This document shows positions 10,674-19,456 of a stretch of 36,013 nucleotides of DNA, in pieces; the stretch's first letter is position 1, and every line of letters starts with the position of its first letter. The DNA comes from Brachionus rotundiformis. Its lineage: Eukaryota; Rotifera; Eurotatoria; Ploima; Brachionidae. The stretch lies in contig JAESIW010000137.1 of assembly GCA_016802295.1 (NCBI GenBank), positions 4,222,914 through 4,258,926 of the forward strand. The letters are read 5' to 3'. The notes beneath the pieces are model-generated. The model made no database searches and was not told the DNA's origin. It worked only from the letters and a program-made list of their open reading frames with translations. Position numbers and translations under genes: made by a program.

Positions 10674-11968
10674 TTATGGATAATTTGTCGAAGCATTCAA
10701 TGCCTTTACCACAGCTTTACCAGTATTTTCACCTTTGAAAAGACCCACAAACGCATCTTTCATTTTTTCAAAGCCAGAATATACTTGTTCTTTGACCTTT
10801 AATTTTTTTTCCTGAATCAACTTGTTCATTTCAGTAAAAGCCTGTGGCCACTGTTCATAATATGAATAGACCATAAACCCATAAACGGTTAGTTCTTTCA
10901 TTAAAATGGATATATTTGTCGCATCATCTTAAATAATAAATTCAAAAATTGATATTCAACATTATAAAAAAAATACATTGTTTTACATCAACGTCATTAT
11001 AGTTTTGTATGGAACCACATACTAAAATTCTTCCATGTTTTTTCATATGCTTGTTAATTATAGTATGATAGTAATCTCCACCTGTCTACAATTAAAACAG
11101 AGTTAAAATCTAAAACAAAAGGACAGAAATACATTATCAAAATAAATATCTATTCCATTAGGCTCAACTCTGGCCAAGGCTTCACTGAAATTTGTTGTCT
11201 TATAGTTAAAAACATGGTCAAATCCAAGCTCATCTCGACACCATTTTAGCTTTTCTTCACTTCCAACAAAACCGATTACTTTAAGTCCTTGAATCTTAGC
11301 CAATTGGCCGACGACATTGCCAACAGCTCCCGCAGCGGCAGTCACACAAAGAACCTCATTCGGCTTTGGATCACACTTTTTTAATCCCAGATAAGCAGTC
11401 GCTCTAAAAAATTATTTTTTACTTAATCAAAAAACTCAAACTTTAAAATTACCCTGGCATACCAAGAGTTCCCAAAGTGTAAGACAATGGTGTCGAGCCA
11501 ATATCGAATCTAATTGGCTTCAAGTTATCTCCCTTAGATACGAAATGAGATTGCCATCCAACATTGGCCAATACCAAGCTTCCAATTGGATATTCACCAT
11601 TTTTGGTCTTAATCACTCTAAAGAAAAGTTAATTACTGTAGTGATTATTCAATTGTTAACCTACTCTGCAAGCTGCTCACCAATCATTACATTTCCTTCA
11701 GCATTTGGAAAGAGTCTGATATAATAAAAGTAAAAATTAAAACAAAAAACAAAGACTTAATGTAACCTCATGTATGGGTCAACGGAGAGGTAAATCGCTT
11801 GGCACAACACCTCTTTAAAAAATCAAAGATTAATTAGAATTAAAAATTAACTTTGTTAACACCGTCTGGTTGAAGTTCATCTGGCAAATCGTACTCGACC
11901 AATTCTAAATTTTCGTCTTTTACATGACCGGAAAATTGTTTTGCCAAAATCCACTTTTGTGCTTTCAT
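10674..11968 (-). CDS. Prostaglandin reductase 1-like NADP-dependent oxidoreductase, zinc-binding dehydrogenase (MDR) family (7 exons)
   Basis: Cytosolic enzyme of the PTGR1/leukotriene-B4-dehydrogenase group, which reduces the double bond of alpha,beta-unsaturated ketones and aldehydes with NADPH. Exons: 11968-11863, 11812-11767, 11715-11665, 11617-11453, 11403-11133, 11085-10977, 10927-10674; 1002 nt, 333 aa versus 329 in human. Seen: N-terminal KAQKWILAKQFSGHV; YLSVDPYMR (43-51); GTLGMPGATAYLGL; the Rossmann nucleotide-binding motif AAAGAVGNVVGQLAK (145-159); LGFDHVFNYKT; FDNTGGDYYHT; GRILVCGSIQNYND; and the ending GFEKMKDAFVGLFKGENTGKAVVK. Introns are 47-51 nt. The exon 1/2 junction has an alternative (GGT/GTG) that would shift it slightly. 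The exon 6 donor at 10976 was chosen because it alone keeps frame. Confidence 0.9.
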
Positions 11969-12435
11969 TTTGCATAAATTTTGAATTTGAGTTTTTATTT
12001 AATATATTTATTTTAAAACTGAGAATGATAATTTTCTAAACCATCGTTTTTAATGCACAAATTATTATTTGATTTACCTGTTAAAGTATGCGAAAAAAAT
12101 AAAATATTATTCATATTTTTCATTAAGATTTTAATTTTAGATTATATAACATTTACACTTAGATTCTAATTTGTTTTTTTATCAGTTGAATGATTTATTC
12201 AAAAGTTAATCTAAATGGAAACATAGTTCTAAGTAGCAAAATTTATTTCAAATATATCCGAATTAAAATACTTTAGAAAAACTATTAAATAATTATTTTA
12301 CCTTTTTTTAATTAAATAATATTTTTTTAATAATTTGCTATTTTAATTTATAAATCAAACTTTTTTTATTAAATAACATTCATCTAAATATTTTAAATGT
12401 ATGTCAAAAATATTTTGAAATATTTTTAACTAAAA
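11969..12435. other. AT-rich intergenic DNA upstream of the dehydrogenase gene
   Basis: No ORF, repeat or RNA gene is visible. It should contain the promoter of the gene starting at 11968. Confidence 0.4.
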
Positions 12436-12437
12436 TA

Positions 12438-12765
12438 CAGTGGTGATTTGATACCAGTTTTTTACGGAAAATTACGTAAAATACGGTAAATTAACCAAAT
12501 GTTACCACATTTTACGTTAATTAACGTAAAATCCGAAGGTGAAAAAGAAGTATTTTACGAAAAATGACTTAAATTATCGAGATTTTCAAAAAATTTTTTT
12601 CCATTTTGAATTTAGTAAATTTACTAATATATACGTAATTTTTCGTAAAATACTTCTTTTTCACCTTCGGATTTTACGTTAATTAACGTAAAATGTGGTA
12701 ACATTTGGTTAATTTACCGTATTTTACGTAATTTTCCGTAAAAAACTGGTATCAAATCACCACTG
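12438..12765. mobile_element. Palindromic MITE, Tc1/mariner-like, 328 bp, flanked by TA
   Basis: The left arm 12438-12565 and right arm 12638-12765 are reverse complements over 128 nt with no mismatch that I can find. Termini are CAGTGGTGATTTGATACCAG and its complement. A TA dinucleotide flanks each side (12436-12437 and 12766-12767), fitting the TA target-site duplication and CAGT-type ends of Tc1/mariner elements. The 72-nt centre is non-coding and contains its own small palindrome around TAGTAAATTTACTA. Inside each arm is the self-complementary ACGTTAATTAACGT. No transposase is present, so it would need one from elsewhere. The identity of the arms suggests a recent insertion or gene conversion. 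Confidence 0.9.
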
Positions 12766-12767
12766 TA

Positions 12768-13440
12768 GATATTTTCTTTTACATTTTAATAAAAAACTTA
12801 ACCAAGAAATTGACAAGGCTTTGGTTTTGTCAGTCATCTGAGTAGCTTAATGCTGATCAAGAGTCTTCTTGTGACTCCAATTTCATTAACTGGAACGACA
12901 AAGGTGGTTTCTATAATAATAAAGTCCTTTAGGAAATATTTAGAAAGAAAATTTTAAAAGCTCTTTAACTTAGCAAAAAGATTATAATATAATTAAGAAT
13001 TCGCCAAAAAAAAAAAATTTGTACCATATGAATTGGAAAAAAAACTGAAGGAGAGAGATCAATTGATTAATGAATTTTGAGAAAAATTTGTTAAAAAAAA
13101 GGACGAATAGATAATTTTATTAAAAGATGAAACATAGAAAATGTAAAATTATTTAAAAATTATCTGAAGAAGACCAAAAAAGGTTAATTTCTTGAAAATT
13201 TGGTTAAAAAATAGACTTTTTTTTGCAAACGTCAGAATTAAATAATTTATATATAATCTTAATCCTTGTAAAATTATCTTTTAGTCAGTTTATAAATCTA
13301 AGAATTTAAAAATAAAACAGAATCTCTTGTTTTTCGATATTGCCTTCTTATTTTTATCTGTTTTTTTAACACCCGTTATAAAAAATAAAAAATTATTTTA
13401 ATCGGAAAATGATATAAAAAGAAGAATTTAGTATAAAATT
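12768..13440. other. Intergenic DNA containing a kinase-zipper pseudogene fragment
   Basis: Between the MITE and the DPH2 stop codon. Apart from the leucine-zipper remnant at 13027-13143 nothing coding is seen. Confidence 0.4.
13027..13143 (+). pseudogene. Broken copy of a leucine-zipper segment resembling the N-terminus of cGMP-dependent protein kinase (PKG)
   Basis: One frame reads YELEKKLKERDQLINEF, stop (TGA 13078-13080), EKFVKKKDE, stop (TAG), IILLKDET, stop (TAG), KM. Reading across the stops, the spacing R-D-x-L-I-x-E-(L/F)...KDE-x-I-x-x-L-K matches the dimerisation zipper of PKG I / foraging / EGL-4 as I remember it. Three in-frame stops and no kinase or cyclic-nucleotide-binding domain nearby make it a dead fragment. 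A generic coiled coil is the alternative. Confidence 0.45.
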
Positions 13441-14820
13441 TTATTTAACTGGCTCTGATTCATATTCTGAAGCAATGCCTTTAATTCCCTCAATGGCTTT
13501 TCCTACTTCGGTTTGACCCAATTTTTGTTCTAGACCAGTCCAAGATCTATTTTTTAATACATCCTTAGCAGCCAAAGTAGAAACAGCCCAAGCTCTGTCC
13601 AGATTGACCAATGCATTTTCTAAAACATCACCAGATTCGTCTTTTTTTAAAACTCTGCTTCCGCCTGTTATTAAAGATACATCCGACTCTTGATCACTCA
13701 ATTTCAGAGGAACATAGTGCAAACTATTTTCCAATAATTGCTGATAATCGACCACGTATTCATCTCCCCATAGGCGAGCACAATTGAATGCCATTTCTAA
13801 TTCATAGATATTTATAACCGGTTTGTGCAGTTCTTTCGAATCGATCAGACTGTTTTCATTACAAGCCACCAACACATATGTATCTACTTCCATAAAGTTG
13901 TTCAACTTTGGACAATTTAATTTTCCAATCAGAAATGAATAATATCTCCGCTTGGCTTTTTGCAGAATTTTTGCTACATGATTTATGGCATCTTTATATT
14001 TGGCAACTGACATTGTTCCAACTAAAATTCCAAATATGCTTGAATCTTTGGCTTTCTCAATCAAATAATAGCGCTTCATAAGATCTCGGTTAGTTTTGTT
14101 ATATAATACTTCCTCAAATTGACCATTATCATATTGATAAAACCGATTTTTATTAAAATAGAATAGAAAACAATTTTTAAGTGCTGTTTTATTGCCAATA
14201 TATAAAAAAGAATAAGAATCAGAACTATTTTTTAGGTCTGAAGGTAACTGTCTTGAAAAAAGAACCTTCATATCTTCTTTATTCTCTTCAGGAAGAACTA
14301 TTTTGGATATAAAAATATCAGCTCGATTTTTGAAAATATTTTTTAAATCCAAATAAAGGTAATGGTATGATACATCGTAAATAATTATCAATTTTTGGCT
14401 AATTTTATCAACTTGAGTTCTTATTGAGTCGATATCAAGAGGAATTTTGTCAAAAACCAGCAGTGTTGGGATGTTTTCAACTTGGCTGAGGCAAGAATGA
14501 CCATAGTGTATTATGGCATCGGCGTTGTAGTGTTCAGCAGCAACTGTGTCCACGCAACAATTTCCGTAGGATGTATCAGCCAAGATAAAAAATGTACACT
14601 CAGAAAGAGACTGTTTCAGCTTAGAACAAACTTGGATAGAGTTGTTTAAATGCTGGTCCGAAAATTGAAGAGCTATCCGCTTAAAGCCATTGTCCGAAAT
14701 CCATCTAATTGATTTTTCCGTATCGAAATAAAAATCAATGTTTTCAATGTCACTTATGGTCAAGCAGTCTATTTGTTTTTCAATAGTTTCAGCTGGATTT
14801 GTGCTAAACGCATCAACCAT
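13441..14820 (-). CDS. DPH2: DPH2, 2-(3-amino-3-carboxypropyl)histidine synthase subunit 2, intronless
   Basis: Cytosolic. With DPH1 it catalyses the first step of diphthamide synthesis: transfer of the 3-amino-3-carboxypropyl group of S-adenosylmethionine to a histidine of elongation factor 2, using Fe-S clusters. 459 aa (human 489). Seen: N-terminal FKRIALQFSDQHL; the conserved DTSYGNCCVD (82-91) with HYGHSC (105-110); the central dphA/dphB-like region with SSIFGILVGTMSVAKYKDAI; a YSFLIGKLNCPKLNNF motif; ELEMAFN; and the C-terminal RSWTGLEQKLGQTEV...EGIKGIASEY found in animal DPH2 proteins. The absence of introns is unusual in this gene neighbourhood, but the frame is fully intact. It is divergent from the PLAC8-like gene, which starts 258 nt away, so they may share a promoter region. 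Confidence 0.93.
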   Translation of the reverse strand: MVDAFSTNPAETIEKQIDCLTISDIENIDFYFDTEKSIRWISDNGFKRIALQFSDQHLNNSIQVCSKLKQSLSECTFFILADTSYGNCCVDTVAAEHYNADAIIHYGHSCLSQVENIPTLLVFDKIPLDIDSIRTQVDKISQKLIIIYDVSYHYLYLDLKNIFKNRADIFISKIVLPEENKEDMKVLFSRQLPSDLKNSSDSYSFLYIGNKTALKNCFLFYFNKNRFYQYDNGQFEEVLYNKTNRDLMKRYYLIEKAKDSSIFGILVGTMSVAKYKDAINHVAKILQKAKRRYYSFLIGKLNCPKLNNFMEVDTYVLVACNENSLIDSKELHKPVINIYELEMAFNCARLWGDEYVVDYQQLLENSLHYVPLKLSDQESDVSLITGGSRVLKKDESGDVLENALVNLDRAWAVSTLAAKDVLKNRSWTGLEQKLGQTEVGKAIEGIKGIASEYESEPVK

Positions 14821-15078
14821 TTTAATTTCTATGATTTAATTTTTTTTTATTTAGGAAAAATAAATAATTTTTACAATAATTTAAATTTTTAATGCAAAAA
14901 AAAGTTATCTTATGCTGAGTTTTTATAGATAGTGTTGTTTTAAGCCAAAATTTGAGCTCTGTTTGGCAACTAGCAATCTTAAACTGCGTATTTTTACAAA
15001 TTTATGGTCGAGAATTATTTAATATTTAAAGATTTAAACTTTTTTTTTCCAATTAATTGAGACAAACTAAATAGGAAA
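14821..15078. promoter_or_regulatory. Putative bidirectional promoter between DPH2 and the PLAC8-like gene
   Basis: A 258-nt AT-rich spacer between two divergent start codons must contain both transcription starts. No specific element can be named. This is inferred from the layout only. Confidence 0.4.
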
Positions 15079-15535
15079 ATGCAAAACGTTCAAACACATG
15101 TGTCATTGAATATGCCAATGTAAGCTTAAAGAAGGATATATATGTACTTATATGGACTTGTTTATTTTTAAGTGTTCATTGTCAGCCTCACACTGGTGAG
15201 TTTAGACACAGCCTATTCAGTTGTTGTAATAGTTGCTCAGATTGTACGATTGCCTATTGCTGTCCACATATTTATAGTTACTGTGCTTCACAGGATGCAG
15301 GCGAGGGTACCATAATGTCTTGTATTCAATGTTTTACATTTCCTTTTTGTCTTTGTTGCTTGAGAAATGCAGCACGCAGCAAAAAATCCATAGATGGCAA
15401 TTACTGCTTAGATCTTTGTTCATCCTTGTGTAAGATTGTTTAAATTTATTTTTTTCTGGTTTATATACGATTTTAAATTTTTAAGTTTGTCCATTTTGTA
15501 CAGTAATTCAAATAAGACGAGAATTTAAAAATTAA
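15079..15535 (+). CDS. PLAC8-family cysteine-rich protein, 115 aa (3 exons)
   Basis: Small protein of the PLAC8/cornifelin/CNFN group (plant relatives FW2.2/MCA). Exons: 15079-15119, 15173-15429, 15486-15535; 348 nt. Joined protein: QPHTGEFRHSLFSCCNSCSD, then CTIAYCCPHIYSYCASQ, then FCLCCLRNAARSKKSIDGNY, ending LDLCSSLFCPFCTVIQIRRE. It carries about 17 Cys in 115 residues. The family pattern is present in order: short acidic/polar start, LF.CC...C..C, C-CP run, a hydrophobic Cys-rich middle, R..R/K..I.G, then C..C..Q..RE at the end. Splice sites are GTAAGC and GTAAGA donors with TTTTTAAG acceptors; introns are 53 and 56 nt. The exon 2 frame also reaches a stop 3 codons past its donor, but the third exon supplies the conserved end. 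Function is not known; relatives affect cell size, metal handling or membrane signalling. Confidence 0.85.
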
Positions 15536-17264
15536 TTAGAATGAAACAAGTCATGTTTTTTTATTTTCCAATAGAAATTTACTTTTTATAATGCCAGAAT
15601 TTTGTTATATAATTGATTAATTTGTTAATAAAGTTACTTAATTTAGATAATTTTTTACATTAATTTCTAAGTAAATTCAAATTTTAGTTGAAATTTAAGA
15701 TATTGGTCTTATTTATTCTTAAAAATGAGGCATTATCTTTAAATTAATTTTATTGAATATTTTTAAAGTTAAATTAATCAAAATTTTAAAAAAACAAATA
15801 AATTTTACTTAATGAATTTATTAAGTATAAATTATTTAATATAGCATTGGTAATCATACTTAAAAAAAAATATACCAGCAATCGAAATTTTTGAGAAAAA
15901 GCCTACATATGGAGCAAATTATGAATTGTCCTGCGAGCTTTAGCTTTTTTGCTTGCTTTTTTTTCAGAACCAGATAAATAATTAGAGTGCTAAGAAGTTT
16001 TAAGAATAATAAAAATGTCTGGATTTTGAAAAAAAATGGATTTCACTTGGAAGCTAGGCCAGTTACTGAAATAACAAACTGAAACAACTTCCTAGGAACC
16101 AATTCTTGACAAGATCTTACTAATTAGGATATGACGAGAATTCTTGTAAAGAATCTGAGCATTTTTCTGCCAAAAATGATCCCTAATCCAGGAAAGTACA
16201 CGATCCTAATCGTGAACGGTAGAGGATCCTAATTACAAATCCTTAAGAATCCTGTAGAACTATCAAGATTCAATATGATCTTGGTAAATTCAGCACTTCT
16301 AAAAAGTTTATATATCTAAGATACAAATTATTAAACTAATTTTTATATTAAAGATTCGCTATTTCATTTCGATATTGCAAATAAGATAAGTTATTTAGAC
16401 CCAATTGATCCATACATTTTCTTATTTATGAAATTATTTAGTAACCTTAATAATCATCTTGGCAAAGTTTTTACAATTCCTTATAAACGATCTTAATTAA
16501 TAATCTTACTAAGGTTCTTAATAAAATCTTGATATTATCTATGCTAATTTTTATCTCTGAGTATTTGAAAAGAATCCATATAGGAATCTTGAAAAAAAAT
16601 CCTAAAAACACTTGTTGGCTAGAATTTTAATCAAGACTCTTTGAATTACTAAACAAGATCCTTCGTCATATGATATCTTTGTGAGTCCTGTAAGACCCTA
16701 TCATATTAAGTTTTGGTTCCTGGGTTGAACAGATTCAAACAAAGTCCTAGTTAACTAAAACAAATTTTACTTAAAAAATTTTGATATATGCTTTATGATT
16801 TTTTGTTCAACTGGTTAAAAATCTAAGAAGACTTTTTATCTTTGAAGATGTTTACTAAGCTCTTTAAGGTGATAATTAAATCAAGACTGATTAGACCTTT
16901 AAGTAGCCTAATCTTATTTTTTGTTTTAAATAAGGAGCAAAATCTAAATTTGAATTTTCAAATATGAGATAAAATTGATCTAATGTGAATTTTAAGCTGA
17001 CACCAAGATCTTTTTTCCAACTATGGTTTTAATAAGAGGATGAGAAAACACGCTAAAACACATAAAATAATTTTTAAAATTTTTCAGAATACTTTTTGTA
17101 CCATTTCACAAAAAATGGTAAATTTTCTGTTTGGCTAATTTTTCTGCAAGCAATTTAGTTAAAAATAAGTAAACATTTGACAAATATTAGCTTTGTTTAG
17201 TTTTTAAATAATAATTCAAGATTTTTTAAAAATTATTTATTTCCTTATTTGATCATAAAAATTT
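15536..17264. other. Intergenic region with an unexplained repeat-like block
   Basis: Mostly AT-rich and non-coding on both strands. The part from about 16060 to 16740 stands out in word usage (see the separate entry). AATAAA on the minus strand at 17236-17241 is a likely poly(A) signal for the L20 gene. Confidence 0.4.
16080..16740. repeat. Possible decayed interspersed element with AGGAACCAA inverted ends
   Basis: AGGAACCAA at 16094-16102 recurs inverted as TTGGTTCCT at 16713-16721. Between them the sequence is full of variants of GATCCTAA / AATCCT / AAGATCTT in both orientations, plus a hairpin CACGATCCTAATCGTG at 16199-16214. A shorter stretch of similar vocabulary lies near 24330-24420. 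There is no coding content. It looks like an old non-autonomous element or a degenerate satellite; boundaries are uncertain. Confidence 0.3.
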
Positions 17265-17929
17265 TTATTGATTTAACTCATCCGTGAACATCGATCTATT
17301 AAAAACTCCCTCAGGCTCTTCCAAAGTTAGATTGTACAGGCCGGTATTTACAATGTGTTGTTTGGCAATATTGCACAAGCTCTAAAGCAAAAGAAAATAA
17401 TAAAAAATTATCAATTATTTTTTTTCTACCTTGAATGTCCTAGGCTCATAAATAGCTAAATCATTCAGAACTGGGTGATTCAAATGAATATTTTGCTTTT
17501 AAAATTATTATAAACATTTTTATTGAAAAAACAAAGAAAAATCTTAAATACTCTGGTAAGGCTTTCGACAAACTCAAAATAGCTGATTCCATGTTCTCTG
17601 CAAGCTGCGTCAATTCTTGTTTGCCATATCTTGATAAAAATATTTTTTAATAAAAAATCTTTTAATTTTAAATTATTACCTCTTTGTATAGAAGACCTTT
17701 CATCTTGCGATTGCGAGTAGCATGTAGCCAGGCTTTGTGTAGCCTTTGTATGGCTAGTTTGTAGCATCTCCGATGTCTACCATAATAATGCTTAATACAT
17801 AATGGTAAATTTGGTCCATAAGCGAACAAAACTTACCCAAGTGAATCTGAACACTTGCATTCTCTTATAAATCCTATGTGGACCATGGATGTAGCCGAAA
17901 CGATTCAGTGTATTTGTTAAATGAACCAT
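17265..17929 (-). CDS. MRPL20: Mitochondrial large-subunit ribosomal protein L20 (bL20m) (5 exons)
   Basis: Nuclear-encoded component of the mitochondrial 39S subunit; binds 23S-like rRNA early in assembly. Exons: 17929-17837, 17790-17680, 17629-17552, 17495-17430, 17381-17265; 465 nt, 154 aa versus 149 in human. Seen: start MVHLTNTLNRFG (family MVFLT), HYYGRHRRCYKLAIQRLHKA (family HFRGRKNRCYRLAVRTV), IWQTRIDAACREHGISY (family LWINRITAASQEHGLKY), and HPVLNDLAIYEPRTFKSL (family RKVLADLAIYEPKTFKSL). It has a short C-terminal extension NLTLEEPEGVFNRSMF. Every exon is phase 0 and a multiple of three, so cassette skipping would keep frame. Introns are 46-56 nt. No cleavable mitochondrial presequence is obvious, as in other L20m proteins. 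Confidence 0.9.
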
Positions 17930-19456
17930 CTTTACAGATTTCAAAAAATATTATTCAATAAAGAAATATGTTTAGTTTGAATTTAAAATTCCATATACGT
18001 GAGTTTTTTTTCCTAACAAAGTTTATTGGCATATTTATTTGTCTTAACTTTTAAATTAATAGTACGAAAAACTCGTATTACAAACTAAATATTAATTAAA
18101 ATTATACCCGTGGGCATTCTATCAATTCTATCTATCAATTCATTATTCTATCAATTTGTTTGATAATATTTCAATCTATTAATTTGGAACTAATTCTGCT
18201 AAGCGAAAGATATTTGAATCTTAAAAATAAATCCCCCAAGATTTGTAAGAATTCGCTGATTTTTGTTAACTTTTCGGTCTATTTAATTAAGAGAGAAAGT
18301 AAAAATGTTTTAAAATCATTAAATCGATTAATTAGCGTTTAAAAATACCAACAAAAAAAACATAATTTTAATTCAAATTTTTCTTGTTTAATTATTTTTA
18401 GAAAATTTTATTCTCATTTATTTATTCCCATTAACGCTATTAAAATAAATATTTATCCAATTTAGTTAATTTAAAATTCGATTTTAATCAATTAATTTAA
18501 TTTTTGTGTAGTGAACAAAATTGAAATTATAATAAAATTTTATTTAGTTAAAAAATTAAATTAAATATATAAAAATTGGTATTAATGTTTTGAGTGCATT
18601 GTCCAAAGTCTAATGCAATTTTTTTCTAAAGGAATAAATGATATTTTTTGTCTTTTTTTTTTCAATAAATAACCTCCACTAATTAAAATAAAAATAATAT
18701 ACTTCAGAAATTTATTAATATTTTGAAGAAAAATTGATCGAAATTTTTACCCCGTATTTCTTTTTGTCATAGACAAAAGCAGATGTGGGCAATTATTTAA
18801 GCAAGAGTTTGATATTGATACAAAGTGAATATGGTTAATTAGTTATTAATAATTTCTAATTGGCATTTTAAAGTCCTTTTATTTTATAAAAAGAATATTC
18901 CAAATTTTTTCAGCTATGGACCAAAACGATATGCGGGTGGTGATCTGATAAAAAAATAAAATTTATTAAAATGTTCAAATTAAAAAGAAAAACAAACACA
19001 AGAATCAGTTAAAGCTCGTCTGACTCCTAGCTGAGACAAGATTTAATTAAAAAAAAATTATAACAACTGTTTTTTACATTATTTGTTTTTTTTATTATTA
19101 TTATTTCCAAATAAAACTATAAATTTAACTCAAGCATTAATCACTTTTTTAAATTGATAAACAAGATTTAACTCGAAGGTCAGTTAAATCTATAAAACTA
19201 ATGTCTTTATCTAAAATTTATGCATTTTTAATTCAATGACTATATTTATTCTGTAATTAAGAAAAAAAAATAATTTTCATATTTTTTATTCAAATTTATC
19301 GCTTTCGGTATAAATTAGATAAACAAAAAAAAATGAAACTTTAACATTAGTTGCCCGATTATACAATTATATTAAAAAAATTAACATTTTAACACAATAC
19401 CCTGAGTAATAAACTAAATTATATTTTGAAAGGCTATACGAATTCGTTGCTTTAAT
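17930..19456. other. AT-rich intergenic DNA
   Basis: Very AT-rich, with short ORFs of no recognisable content (for example 18160-18342). The only exon-like signals are those listed at 18773-18959. Confidence 0.4.
18773..18959 (+). other. Candidate two terminal exons of an unidentified small gene
   Basis: An acceptor (TTTTTGTCATAG) precedes an open stretch 18773-18824 with a GTGAAT donor. An 89-nt gap ends in a strong acceptor (AATTTTTTCAG). The second piece, 18914-18959, continues the frame and stops in TAA overlapping an AATAAA at 18955-18960. The joined reading is KSRCGQLFKQEFDIDT, N, YGPKRYAGGDLIKK. It has a dibasic KR but no signal peptide or start is visible upstream, and other frames are also open. 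This is a weak call. Confidence 0.18.

Noticed and set aside
18160..18342. 60-codon plus-strand ORF
   Set aside because: Composition is that of AT-rich non-coding DNA (Asn, Lys, Ile, Leu, Ser); no signal, motif or neighbour context.
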